Positions 1 to 6,018 of a stretch of DNA of 6,018 nucleotides are shown piece after piece. A program made the position numbers and the translations under genes. Within the stretch, counting starts at the first letter, position 1. Every line of letters starts with the position of its first letter. The notes under the pieces are model-generated. The model was given only the letters and a program-made list of their open reading frames with translations. It was not told the origin of the DNA and made no database searches. The stretch spans positions 1 to 6,018 of the forward strand of contig QHYO01000049.1 of the NCBI GenBank assembly GCA_003224135.1. Direction: 5' to 3'. Source of the stretch: Acidobacteriota bacterium (GTDB taxonomy: Bacteria; Acidobacteriota; Terriglobia; Acidiferrales; UBA7541).

Positions 1-2
1 AT

Positions 3-110
3 GATGTGCAACGACCCACCGGCCGGTTGGCCGAAGCGCTCTGGGGCGAACAGAACGCACTGTGGCTGGAAGGATCTCGTGAACGAAGACCTCTTCTCCA
101 GGGAATTTGA
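3..110 (+). CDS. Possible 3' tail of an unidentified upstream gene (partial)
   Basis: The frame starting at base 3 is open from the left edge to a TGA at 108-110 and encodes about 35 residues, including LAEALWGEQNALWLEG. Its codons look coding-like, and it ends 62 bp before the preferred rfbG start, which would suit an operon neighbour. I do not recognise the family. In particular it does not resemble the usual RfbF C-terminus (a pattern like LWxSGxAPWxVW), although rfbF is often the gene just before rfbG. Another frame is open from base 1 to the stop at 178-180, but its arginine-, serine- and cysteine-rich content looks like chance. Sequence to the left of the window would be needed to decide. 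Confidence 0.25.
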   Translation, partial: DVQRPTGRLAEALWGEQNALWLEGSRERRPLLQGI

Positions 111-162
111 GGGCTGTCTCCATGTGAGGCGGAGCAGCGGTGGCATCGCCGGTTTACGAAGC

Positions 163-166
163 AGGA
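163..166 (+). promoter_or_regulatory. Ribosome binding site favouring the ATG start of rfbG
   Basis: AGGA lies 6 nt before the ATG at 173. A GTG at 140 in the same frame also has a GGAG (131-134) at a 5-nt spacing, so spacing alone does not decide. The ATG is preferred because the protein then begins MLNRSFWSGRRV, with the usual short N-terminus before the TGHTGFKG nucleotide-binding loop. The 11 extra residues from the GTG have no recognisable match. Confidence 0.5.
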
Positions 167-172
167 CGGGTC

Positions 173-1267
173 ATGCTTAATCGTTCATTTTGGAGCGGCC
201 GTCGCGTATTTCTTACTGGACATACCGGCTTCAAAGGGAGTTGGCTCTCGCTGTGGATGGAAGCGCTCGGCGCCAACGTGACTGGTTACGCGCTCGATCC
301 ACCGACCCAGCCGAGCCTTTTCGAACTAGCGGGAGTTCGACGCACCGTCCGCTCCATTCGCGGAGACATTCGCGACTTCTCGGGTCTGAAAACGGCTCTA
401 GCTGACGCGCGCCCTGAAGTCATTATTCATATGGCGGCGCAGTCCGTCGTGCGTCGCGGCTATGAGGATCCAGTCGAAACGTACTCCTCGAACGTAATGG
501 GGACGGTCAATCTGCTGGAGGCGGTTCGCCAACTGAAGCTCCCGGCTGTCATTGTCAATGTGACGAGTGACAAGTGCTACGCGAACCGTGAATGGGTCTG
601 GGGCTACCGCGAGGACGAGCCCATGGGTGGGCGGGATCCGTACTCAAGTTCGAAGGGCTGCGCTGAGCTCGTGACCACCGCCTACCGGGAATCGTTTTTC
701 CCCGCCGCTACTTTTGAGAAACACGGCGTCGCATTGGCGAGCGCTCGCGCAGGAAATGCAATTGGGGGTGGTGATTGGACCAGTGATCAACTCATCCCAG
801 ATATTGTCAGGGCTTTTGTTGCCGGTCGGCCCTGCCTGATTCGAAACCCTTCCGCCATCCGACCGTGGCAGTTTGTGCTGGAACCACTGCGTGGTTATCT
901 CACGCTCGCGGAGCGGCTTCTACAGGACCCGTCGCGCTTCGCCTCAGGTTGGAATTTCGGCCCAGTCGACACTGACGCCAAACCAGTCTGCTGGATCGCA
1001 GATCAGTTGGCTCGTTCGTGGGGAGACCACGCCTCCTGGGTTCACGATTCCGGAGTGCACCCGCGCGAGGCACACTTTCTGAAGTTGGATGCCTCCAAAT
1101 CCAAGGCCTGCTTGGACTGGCACCCAGTGGTTCGGTTGGAGCAAGCCCTCGAGTGGATCGTCGAGTGGTATCGTGCGTTCCAGGCGGGGGAAGATCTTCG
1201 AGCCCACACGTTGGCCCAAATCGAGCGTTATGAGGCACTCGCAGGAGAATTCGAGCCAACAGGTTGA
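173..1267 (+). CDS. rfbG: CDP-glucose 4,6-dehydratase
   Basis: This cytoplasmic, NAD-dependent enzyme of the extended short-chain dehydrogenase/reductase family converts CDP-glucose to CDP-4-keto-6-deoxyglucose, the entry step to 3,6-dideoxyhexoses and other CDP-linked deoxysugars of surface polysaccharides. The product is 364 residues from the ATG, close to the usual size of about 360. The Rossmann loop TGHTGFKG is at 15-22. The TSDKCY segment (131-136) carries the Thr and the Asp-Lys typical of nucleotide-sugar dehydratases. The catalytic YxxxK is Tyr157/Lys161 in PYSSSKGCAE, and a GNAIGGGDW-type segment follows, as in RfbG proteins. A GTG at 140 would add 11 residues. The gene is intact. 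The next gene begins 68 bp downstream in the same direction. Unlike many loci, no rfbF is visible immediately upstream, and no rfbH dehydrase is seen in the window. The family call is firm; the final sugar made is unknown. Confidence 0.93.
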   Translation: MLNRSFWSGRRVFLTGHTGFKGSWLSLWMEALGANVTGYALDPPTQPSLFELAGVRRTVRSIRGDIRDFSGLKTALADARPEVIIHMAAQSVVRRGYEDPVETYSSNVMGTVNLLEAVRQLKLPAVIVNVTSDKCYANREWVWGYREDEPMGGRDPYSSSKGCAELVTTAYRESFFPAATFEKHGVALASARAGNAIGGGDWTSDQLIPDIVRAFVAGRPCLIRNPSAIRPWQFVLEPLRGYLTLAERLLQDPSRFASGWNFGPVDTDAKPVCWIADQLARSWGDHASWVHDSGVHPREAHFLKLDASKSKACLDWHPVVRLEQALEWIVEWYRAFQAGEDLRAHTLAQIERYEALAGEFEPTG

Positions 1268-1318
1268 ATCGCCCGCGGCCCGTCTAGAAGGTCATGACAC
1301 GAACAGACGCCAGAAAAT

Positions 1319-1324
1319 AAGGAG
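1319..1324 (+). promoter_or_regulatory. Ribosome binding site of the FAD oxidoreductase gene
   Basis: A perfect AAGGAG lies 11 nt before the ATG at 1336, a slightly long but workable spacing. It supports that start, which is also placed correctly just before the nucleotide-binding strand of the protein. Confidence 0.6.
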
Positions 1325-1335
1325 AAGTATTCAAA

Positions 1336-2658
1336 ATGCCAAGCCCAAACGTCGTTGTCCTGGGAACCGGAATGGCCGGGTTCGGTGCAGCTCACCGCCT
1401 GCATGCCGAGGGCATCGCCCCGGTAATGTACGACAAAAATTCTTATCACGGCGGTCATACCGCATCCTTCCGTTTCGAGAGCGGATTTCTCTTTGACGTT
1501 GGCCCACATATCTCCTTCACCAAAGATCCCCGCATTCAGGAACTCTTCGCCGAAAGTGTTGACCAGCAGTTTGAGACAATACAGATCAGCTTGAATAATT
1601 ACTGGCGCGGGTACTGGCCCAAGCATCCCGCGCAACTCCATCTTCACGGAATGCCGGATGACCTTATCGTTAAAGTCATCTCTGACTTCGTCGAAGAGCG
1701 CCAGGCACCCGAGCGCCCAATCAAGAACTACGCGGACTGGTTGTTGGCAAGTTTTGGCCGGACCTTCGCCGAGCAGTTTCCCATGCAGTACACGCGGAAG
1801 TACCACCTAACGACCGCCGAGAACATGAGCATCGACTGGCTCGGCCCACGGATCTACCGTCCCAGCCTCGAAGAAGTGTTACGCGGTGCGATATCACCGT
1901 CCTCCCCGCATGTCCATTACATCACGCACTTCCGTTATCCCAAGAACGGCGGTTTCGAGTCCTATTTGAAGAAGTTTGTCCCTTTGGGAAATCTCAAACT
2001 CAATCATGAACTGGCGTCGATAGATCCGCGCACGCGGGAGCTCACCTTTTCGAATGGCCTCGTGACGCACTACGACTCGTTGATCTCCTCCGTAGCGCTG
2101 CCTGATCTCATTCAGATGATTCAGGGCGCTCCCAAAGAAGTCTTGGACGCGGCGGGCCGCCTGGCTTGCTCAACGGTCGTGCTGGTGAATATCGGCGTAA
2201 ATCGTGAGAACCTTTCGAACGCGCACATGACTTACTTTTACGACGAAGACATCTGCTTTACGCGCCTCGGTTTCCCGCACATGCTGTCGGCGACAAACGC
2301 GCCCGCCGGAACTGGCAGCATTCAAGCGGAAGTCTATTTTTCTGAAAAGTACAAACCCTTTACCGGCTCACCCGAGGACTTGATTGAACCCGTCATCACG
2401 GATCTTCGTCGCTGTGGCCTCCTTCGAGACGACGACAAGATCCTTTGCAGGAAGGCGATGAAGCTCCGATATGCCAACATCATTTTCGACCTTGATCGTG
2501 CGGCCGCGCTCAAAACCGTACACGGCTACCTTGATGAGCTCGGGATCGCCTACTGTGGGCGTTATGGAGAATGGGGCTACATGTGGACGGACGAAAGCTT
2601 CAAGAGCGGCGAACAAGCGGCAGAACGTACTCTATCCGCAGCGGCTTGCCGATCCTAA
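1336..2658 (+). CDS. FAD-dependent oxidoreductase, UDP-galactopyranose mutase/amine oxidase-like
   Basis: The product is 440 residues. The N-terminus is a dinucleotide-binding Rossmann motif (VVVLGTGMAGFGAA, glycines at 10, 12 and 15), ending in an acidic residue of the second strand (Asp33 in MYDKN), then GGH at 39-41 and GPHI at 56-59. The GGH and GPHI elements recall UDP-galactopyranose mutase and the NAD_binding_8/amino-oxidase group. A middle segment with YTRKYHL and DWLGPRI matches the substrate-domain pattern of protoporphyrinogen-oxidase-like proteins. Near the C-terminus, GRYGEWGYMWTDESFKSG (408 onward) is the typical second FAD-contact region. There is no signal peptide or membrane segment, so it is probably cytosolic. 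It is somewhat longer than a classical mutase (about 370-400), and mutase activity cannot be claimed. Its place between rfbG and a glycosyltransferase suggests a role in sugar modification. The FAD fold is confident; the reaction is unknown. Confidence 0.82.
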   Translation: MPSPNVVVLGTGMAGFGAAHRLHAEGIAPVMYDKNSYHGGHTASFRFESGFLFDVGPHISFTKDPRIQELFAESVDQQFETIQISLNNYWRGYWPKHPAQLHLHGMPDDLIVKVISDFVEERQAPERPIKNYADWLLASFGRTFAEQFPMQYTRKYHLTTAENMSIDWLGPRIYRPSLEEVLRGAISPSSPHVHYITHFRYPKNGGFESYLKKFVPLGNLKLNHELASIDPRTRELTFSNGLVTHYDSLISSVALPDLIQMIQGAPKEVLDAAGRLACSTVVLVNIGVNRENLSNAHMTYFYDEDICFTRLGFPHMLSATNAPAGTGSIQAEVYFSEKYKPFTGSPEDLIEPVITDLRRCGLLRDDDKILCRKAMKLRYANIIFDLDRAAALKTVHGYLDELGIAYCGRYGEWGYMWTDESFKSGEQAAERTLSAAACRS

Positions 2659-2868
2659 CCTTTTTCGCCGGCCACGATTGCTCGAGATGATGGGTAATCT
2701 CTGTTTGTCCTTTCGCACTAACAACCGTTCTCTAGTTTAATACCCACGATTCGGGCTCTCGAAGGAACGGTGCGGATAACAGGTCCCCTGCAAGTCGGCT
2801 AGGTTATTGGGTGTTTCAGGATAGATTCATTCTTTTCTTCAGCTCTTAGTTCGCAAGGCGGTAACAAT
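2659..2868. other. 210-bp intergenic region without a recognisable gene
   Basis: No convincing reading frame, strong terminator hairpin with a T run, or clear -35/-10 pair was found here. The gap is larger than the others in the first half of the window, so the glycosyltransferase remnant may have had its own promoter, but I could not place one. Confidence 0.5.
2855..2861 (+). promoter_or_regulatory. Ribosome binding site of the glycosyltransferase gene
   Basis: AAGGCGG, a near match to AAGGAGG, lies 7 nt before the ATG at 2869. It supports that start, which gives the expected short N-terminus before the SVLTPVYNGE strand. Confidence 0.5.
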
Positions 2869-3898
2869 ATGAGTTCACGTCAGGAACCTTTCGTAAGCGT
2901 GCTTACCCCCGTCTACAATGGCGAGGATTTTTTGGCAGAGTGTATTGAGAGTGTTCTCAGCCAGACTTACGGTAATTTTGAGTATATTATCGTCAATAAT
3001 CGCAGCACGGATCGGTCCTTGGAAATCGCCTTAGAATATGCAAAAAAAGATCGCCGTATCCGCGTGCACAATAACGACCAATTTGTCGGGGTCATCGAGA
3101 ATCACAATATCGCGTTCAGTCTGATGTCTCCATCGGCCAAGTACTGCAAAGTCGTTTCGGCCGATGATTACATCTTTTCCGACTGTCTGATGAAGATGGT
3201 TCAACTGGGGCTCATACCAGCTTAGCGGAGACCAGGTCAGGTGGCAGGGATTTAAGTACCCCAAAAATGTATTTCCGGGCCATGAAATCTGCCGGCGAAG
3301 TTTCCTGGGGAATGACAAATCGTTTGGATTTGGATCGCCCACATCGATTCTGTATCGGGCTGATCTTGTAAGGAGCAGCAAAGCGTTTTATCCCAATCCC
3401 TCGCCTCACGCCGATACGAGCGCATGTTTCGAACACTTACGGAACTCTTCCTTTGGATTTGTTTATCAAGTGCTTTGCTACGAGAGGACCCATGCAGCTA
3501 CCCAGACCAGCAAATCCAAGGAAATTGAGCGTTATGCGTCCGCGTATCTAAGCGACCTGATTCATTATGGCCCTCTCTATCTCAGCAAGGGAGAGCTGGA
3601 TTGCCAGGTACAAAAACTTCTCAGGACCTATCATCGTTTCTTGGCTGTGGATTGCTTTGTTGGTTTCAGAAGTAAAGCTTTCTGGGACTATCACAGAAGC
3701 AGACTGGAAGAACTGGGTTACCCGCTCTCGCGTTTCTCGCTGTTCAGAGCCGGCCTCGGCGCATTGTTGGAGGAAGTTCTGAATCCTGGACAATCCGTTA
3801 AAAAATTGCGCAAACGAATTCGTCCAGAATCGACGAAGCTTGCTGTTCCTGCCGCGCAGCCAAACACCGGTAACGTTGAGACTTCTCTTGATATTTGA
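2869..3898 (+). pseudogene. Family 2 glycosyltransferase, frameshifted by a small internal deletion
   Basis: The first frame (2869-3225, 118 residues) encodes the N-terminal half of a GT-A, family 2 glycosyltransferase: SVLTPVYNGE strand, ESVLSQTYGNFEYIIV, NNRSTD at 43-48, and the metal-binding SADD at 97-100. It then runs out of frame to a TAG. The rest of the domain continues in the next frame, open from 3194 to the TGA at 3896-3898. It reads GSYQLSGDQVRWQG, then EICRRSFLGN, GSPTSILYRADLV, HADTSACFE (catalytic-base region) and FGFVYQVLCYER, followed by a C-terminal tail of about 140 residues. The second frame has no ATG, and its first GTG is at 3470, deep in the domain, so it is not an independent gene. 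The switch falls at about 3208. From family recollection, about ten residues (an AExNPxVGIV-type segment) are missing, which implies a 29-bp deletion. Restoring them gives a normal length near 352 residues. As written, the protein lacks its acceptor half and should be inactive. A sequencing or assembly error is the alternative. Confidence 0.85.
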
Positions 3899-3912
3899 GG
3901 GCGACTGGCGGG

Positions 3913-3932
3913 ACTCGCAACGACTTGCGAGT
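3913..3932 (+). repeat. Inverted repeat, 8-bp perfect stem with 4-nt loop
   Basis: ACTCGCAA and TTGCGAGT flank a CGAC loop, starting 15 bp after the glycosyltransferase stop codon. The position suits a 3'-end stem or transcription pause, but no T run follows, so it is not a standard intrinsic terminator. A stem this size can occur by chance in 6 kb. Confidence 0.4.
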
Positions 3933-3951
3933 TGTCACGAACTCCGAATGC

Positions 3952-3966
3952 AAGAGGAGGCCTCTT
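3952..3966 (+). repeat. Inverted repeat, 6-bp stem with 3-nt loop
   Basis: AAGAGG and CCTCTT flank AGG. This is a second short hairpin 20 bp after the first, again without a T run. Its function is unknown and it may be chance. Confidence 0.25.
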
Positions 3967-4096
3967 CCTGCTAATCTTCGTCTCTTTTCGACCTGCTGCA
4001 GCTGGACCCAAGTCGGACGAGGATTACGGAGACAGAAGAATACTTGCGCGCTACTCTTGACGTTAGCTCCCTCCTGATTCAATTTTCCCCATCGCC

Positions 4097-4105
4097 AAAG
4101 GAGAG
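4097..4105 (+). promoter_or_regulatory. Strong ribosome binding site deciding the nucleotidyltransferase start
   Basis: AAAGGAGAG contains AGGAG at 4099-4103, six nt before the ATG at 4110. This sets the start at 4110 rather than at the upstream in-frame ATG at 4044. The protein then begins MKVVLFCGGLG, as expected for the family. Confidence 0.85.
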
Positions 4106-4109
4106 ACTC

Positions 4110-4904
4110 ATGAAGGTTGTACTGTTCTGCGGAGGACTGGGAATGCGCCTCCGTGAATATTCTGAAAGTATTCCCAAGCCCATGGTAAACATTGGTTCTC
4201 GTCCTATTCTTTGGCATCTCATGAAATACTACGCCTACCATGGCCACAAAGACTTTATTTTGTGCCTGGGACATCAAGCCGAAGTCGTCAAAAACTATTT
4301 CCGTAACTACGATGAATGCGCCTCCAATGATTTTGTGTTGTCAGGGGGCGGAAAAAAACTGGAGTTGTTCAATAGAGATATCGACGAGTGGCAGATAACC
4401 TTCGCCGACACCGGCATCAATTCCAATCTTGGCGAACGCTTGAGGGCAGTGAAGAAGTATCTTGAAGGGGAAGAAGAATTTCTGGTCAACTACAGCGACG
4501 GCCTCACCGACCTGCCTCTTCCTCAACAACTGGAGCATTTTCACCAACACGGGAAAATTGCCAGTTTTCTCTGTGTCCGGCCAAACCTCAGCTACCACTT
4601 GGTCTCTTTGCAGCAAGGCGACGATTCCCTGGTTTCTGCGATTCACGCCATCAATAATGGTACAGTGCGTATCAACGGGGGCTTTTTCATCTTCAAAAAG
4701 CAAATTTTTGATTATATCCGCGAGAAAGAAGAGTTGATTAGCGAGCCATTTCAACGGCTGGTCCAAGAAAGGCAATTGATTGGCTACCTTTACGATGGCT
4801 TTTGGACGAGTATGGACACCTTTAAGGACAAGCAGCAGCTCGAAAACCTTTGGGGAAGCGGTGCCGCTCCTTGGGAAGTATGGAGGGGCAACGGTAGGAG
4901 TTGA
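4110..4904 (+). CDS. Sugar-1-phosphate nucleotidyltransferase, glucose-1-phosphate cytidylyltransferase (RfbF)-like
   Basis: The 264-residue cytosolic enzyme would join a nucleoside triphosphate to a sugar-1-phosphate, giving a nucleotide sugar and pyrophosphate. The size matches RfbF (about 257). The nucleotide-binding signature GGLGMRL is at 8-14, the conserved PKPM at 22-25 (Lys23), and RPILWHLMK at 31-39. The metal-binding Asp is at 130 in NYSDGLTDLPL, INGGFFIF is at 188-195, FWTSMDTFKDK at 231-241, and an RfbF-type C-terminus LWGSGAAPWEVW at 248-259. Two features depart from classical RfbF: YSDG replaces YGDG, and the usual EKP segment before INGGFF is replaced by SAIHAI (176-181). It therefore probably belongs to a divergent subfamily whose sugar and nucleotide are not certain, so no rfbF symbol is given. 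The next gene, a PIG-L deacetylase, starts 26 bp downstream, suggesting co-transcription and a shared substrate. Confidence 0.85.
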   Translation: MKVVLFCGGLGMRLREYSESIPKPMVNIGSRPILWHLMKYYAYHGHKDFILCLGHQAEVVKNYFRNYDECASNDFVLSGGGKKLELFNRDIDEWQITFADTGINSNLGERLRAVKKYLEGEEEFLVNYSDGLTDLPLPQQLEHFHQHGKIASFLCVRPNLSYHLVSLQQGDDSLVSAIHAINNGTVRINGGFFIFKKQIFDYIREKEELISEPFQRLVQERQLIGYLYDGFWTSMDTFKDKQQLENLWGSGAAPWEVWRGNGRS

Positions 4905-4930
4905 TCGTGAAACGATACGAGTGAAATTGT

Positions 4931-5581
4931 ATGCACTCTTTGAATCTGCCATTTGATGCAGCTTCTTCCCCCAAAATTCTTTGTTTGGGAGCACATTCGG
5001 ACGACATTGAAATTGGCTGTGGCGCGGCGATCCTCCGTTTAGCCCGACAATATCCGAATTGCCTGTTCCATTGGGTAGTGTTCAGTGCACTTGGAGTCCG
5101 CGCCGCTGAAGCGCAACGTGGGGCCACTTTGTTTGTCGGAAAGAATGTTGCTCAGGCGCCCCTGTTGAAGGAATTCCAAGACGGATTCATGCCGTTTATC
5201 GGTGGGGAAGTCAAAGCGGTCTTCGAAGAGTTGAAGTCGATTTCCCCGGACATTATCTTTACACACCACCGCAAAGATGCCCACCAAGACCATCGCCTGA
5301 TTTCTGAACTGACCTGGAACACATTTCGAGACCATTTCATTCTGGAGTATGAAATTCCGAAGTATGACGGTGACTTGGGACAGCCGAACCTGTTCCTGCC
5401 AGTCGGGTTCGAAGTGTGCGAGCAAAAGGTTCGTTACCTCATGGATGCGTTCGAGTCCCAGCGCTCGAAGCGCTGGTTTCAGCCGGAGACGTTTCTCTCT
5501 CTTATGCGATTGCGGGGAATGGAATGCAATGCTCCAAGCGGTTATGCCGAAGCATTCTACTGTCGCAAGTTGTCGCTCTAA
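4931..5581 (+). CDS. PIG-L family N-acetylsugar deacetylase
   Basis: This 216-residue protein belongs to the PIG-L/LmbE family of zinc hydrolases, which remove N-acetyl groups from GlcNAc-containing substrates. The zinc motif is AHSDDIEIG (21-29), a variant of the common AHPDD, and supplies His22 and Asp25. The second motif, DAHQDH (116-121), supplies the third ligand His121, by analogy with MshB. THH at 111-113 and the PDIIF strand before it are also typical. There is no signal peptide or membrane segment, so it should act in the cytosol on a sugar, nucleotide sugar or lipid-linked precursor. The ATG at 4931 has only a weak GAGTG (4919-4923) upstream, but the N-terminus to the first motif has a sensible length. 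The gene follows the nucleotidyltransferase by 26 bp. The fold is confident; the substrate is inferred from the neighbourhood only. Confidence 0.88.
   Translation: MHSLNLPFDAASSPKILCLGAHSDDIEIGCGAAILRLARQYPNCLFHWVVFSALGVRAAEAQRGATLFVGKNVAQAPLLKEFQDGFMPFIGGEVKAVFEELKSISPDIIFTHHRKDAHQDHRLISELTWNTFRDHFILEYEIPKYDGDLGQPNLFLPVGFEVCEQKVRYLMDAFESQRSKRWFQPETFLSLMRLRGMECNAPSGYAEAFYCRKLSL
5458..5476 (+). repeat. Intragenic inverted repeat, 8-bp perfect stem with 3-nt loop
   Basis: CCAGCGCT and AGCGCTGG flank CGA inside the deacetylase gene, covering codons for SQRSKRW. It could form a GC-rich mRNA hairpin. One such stem is expected by chance in a window of this length, so no function is claimed. Confidence 0.35.
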
Positions 5582-5587
5582 CTCCCC

Positions 5588-5597
5588 TGAGGCCTCA
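5588..5597. repeat. 10-bp perfect palindrome after the deacetylase gene
   Basis: TGAGGCCTCA begins 7 bp after the deacetylase stop codon. It could be a protein-binding site or chance; a 10-bp palindrome has no loop, so it is not a good terminator, and no T run follows. Confidence 0.2.
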
Positions 5598-5669
5598 TCT
5601 CGGTCGATGCCGTAGCTTCGAAGGTTCAGTCATCGCAAGTGGTTGGTAACATCAGTATCGGCGTAAGCC

Positions 5670-6018
5670 ATGCAGGATTTAAAACAACGTACAATTCGCG
5701 GCAGTTTCGCCAAACTATGCGCGCAGGGGGCCAATTTCTTCCTTCGCGTAGGCTCGGTAATGATCCTTGCCCGAATTCTGGATCCCAAGGACTTCGGATT
5801 AGTAGGCATGGTCACGGCTGTCACTGGGGTTCTGAGCCTGTTCAGGGATTTTGGACTTTCGACTGCCACGGTTCAGCGTGACAACATCACGGATGAACAG
5901 ATTTCGACGTTATTCTGGATTAACTTATCCGTTGGCGCGCTCTTGGCGATATTTTCATTGGCCATTGCGCCGGTTGTGGCAGCTTTTTATCACGAACCGC
6001 GGCTCTTCGCGGTGACGG
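5670..6018 (+). CDS. Polysaccharide flippase, Wzx/WzxC-like MOP family (5' part only)
   Basis: The frame opens with an ATG at 5670, directly after an in-frame TAA at 5664-5666, and is still open at the right edge (116 residues plus one base). The N-terminus MQDLKQRTIRGSF is the usual cytoplasmic lead of lipopolysaccharide-type flippases. A first membrane segment is near residues 15-35, and the family stretch LDPKDFGLVGMV is at 38-48. FRDFGLSTATVQR (58-70) and TLFWIN (80-85) follow, then a hydrophobic segment at about 85-107. These proteins are inner-membrane carriers that move undecaprenyl-linked repeat units, and full members have about 480 residues and 12 or more segments. No clear Shine-Dalgarno sequence precedes the ATG. 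Its presence fits a Wzx/Wzy-type pathway, but no Wzy polymerase is visible here. Confidence 0.88.
   Translation, partial: MQDLKQRTIRGSFAKLCAQGANFFLRVGSVMILARILDPKDFGLVGMVTAVTGVLSLFRDFGLSTATVQRDNITDEQISTLFWINLSVGALLAIFSLAIAPVVAAFYHEPRLFAVT

Larger units (their letters stand above)
3899..4109. other. 211-bp intergenic region with two small inverted repeats
   Basis: No gene is supported here. The open frames across it, including the 22-codon upstream extension of the nucleotidyltransferase frame from 4044, have no family-like content. Two small hairpins lie in the first 70 bp and are listed separately. A TTGACG (4057-4062) could be a -35 element, but a convincing -10 partner is absent. Confidence 0.5.

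Noticed and set aside
1228..1806. Open frame of 192 codons on the minus strand
   Set aside because: It overlaps the end of rfbG and the FAD-binding N-terminus of the oxidoreductase, both strongly supported, and shows no recognisable domain.
2705..2742. Possible promoter (TTGTCC with an AT-rich stretch TAGTTTAAT)
   Set aside because: The spacing between the candidate boxes does not fit a sigma-70 promoter.
3470..3898. Independent 142-codon gene starting at GTG 3470
   Set aside because: Homology to the glycosyltransferase continues upstream in the same frame to about 3209, so this is the 3' part of the broken gene.
4057..4085. Possible promoter: TTGACG with CAATTT 17 nt downstream
   Set aside because: The -35 is good, but the -10 matches the consensus poorly. 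It is not strong enough to list as a promoter.
4044..4109. Upstream in-frame extension of the nucleotidyltransferase (22 codons)
   Set aside because: The ATG at 4110 has a strong Shine-Dalgarno sequence at 6 nt, and the protein from there starts exactly at the family's first strand.
4341..4994. Long open frame of 217 codons on the minus strand
   Set aside because: It lies antisense to the well-supported nucleotidyltransferase and the start of the deacetylase, and its translation has no family motifs. It is a shadow of the + strand codons.

Overview
The window is a stretch of a bacterial surface-polysaccharide (O-antigen or exopolysaccharide) biosynthesis locus. All recognisable genes lie on the + strand. 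In order they are: CDP-glucose 4,6-dehydratase (rfbG), an FAD-dependent oxidoreductase related to UDP-galactopyranose mutase and amine oxidases, a family 2 glycosyltransferase broken by a frameshift, a sugar-1-phosphate nucleotidyltransferase of the RfbF type, a PIG-L family deacetylase, and the start of a Wzx/MOP-type flippase that runs off the right edge. No RNA gene, CRISPR array, insertion sequence or integrase was seen. The organism is a Gram-negative-type bacterium of middling GC content that uses Shine-Dalgarno initiation. The mix of genes would fit a soil or aquatic lineage such as Acidobacteriota, but that is a guess; nothing here fixes the taxon.

Layout. Bases 1-172 hold perhaps the tail of an upstream gene and the rfbG leader. 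Bases 173-1267 are rfbG. After 68 bp comes the oxidoreductase (1336-2658), then 210 bp without a gene. The glycosyltransferase remnant covers 2869-3898. A 211-bp gap with two small hairpins follows. The nucleotidyltransferase (4110-4904) and the deacetylase (4931-5581) are 26 bp apart and look like one transcription unit. The flippase starts at 5670, after an 88-bp gap.

How the genes fit together (inference). The nucleotidyltransferase would activate a sugar-1-phosphate, probably with CTP. RfbG converts CDP-glucose to CDP-4-keto-6-deoxyglucose, the entry to 3,6-dideoxy and other unusual deoxysugars. The deacetylase would remove an acetyl group from an N-acetylated sugar, the oxidoreductase would modify a sugar or carrier-linked intermediate, the glycosyltransferase would once have added a residue to the growing repeat unit, and the flippase would carry the lipid-linked unit across the inner membrane.

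The points most worth a second look are the out-of-frame deletion of about 29 bp in the glycosyltransferase, and the nucleotidyltransferase/deacetylase pair, whose nucleotidyltransferase lacks the usual EKP motif and does not sit next to rfbG. Otherwise this is a fairly ordinary polysaccharide locus, and no wholly new system was recognised.
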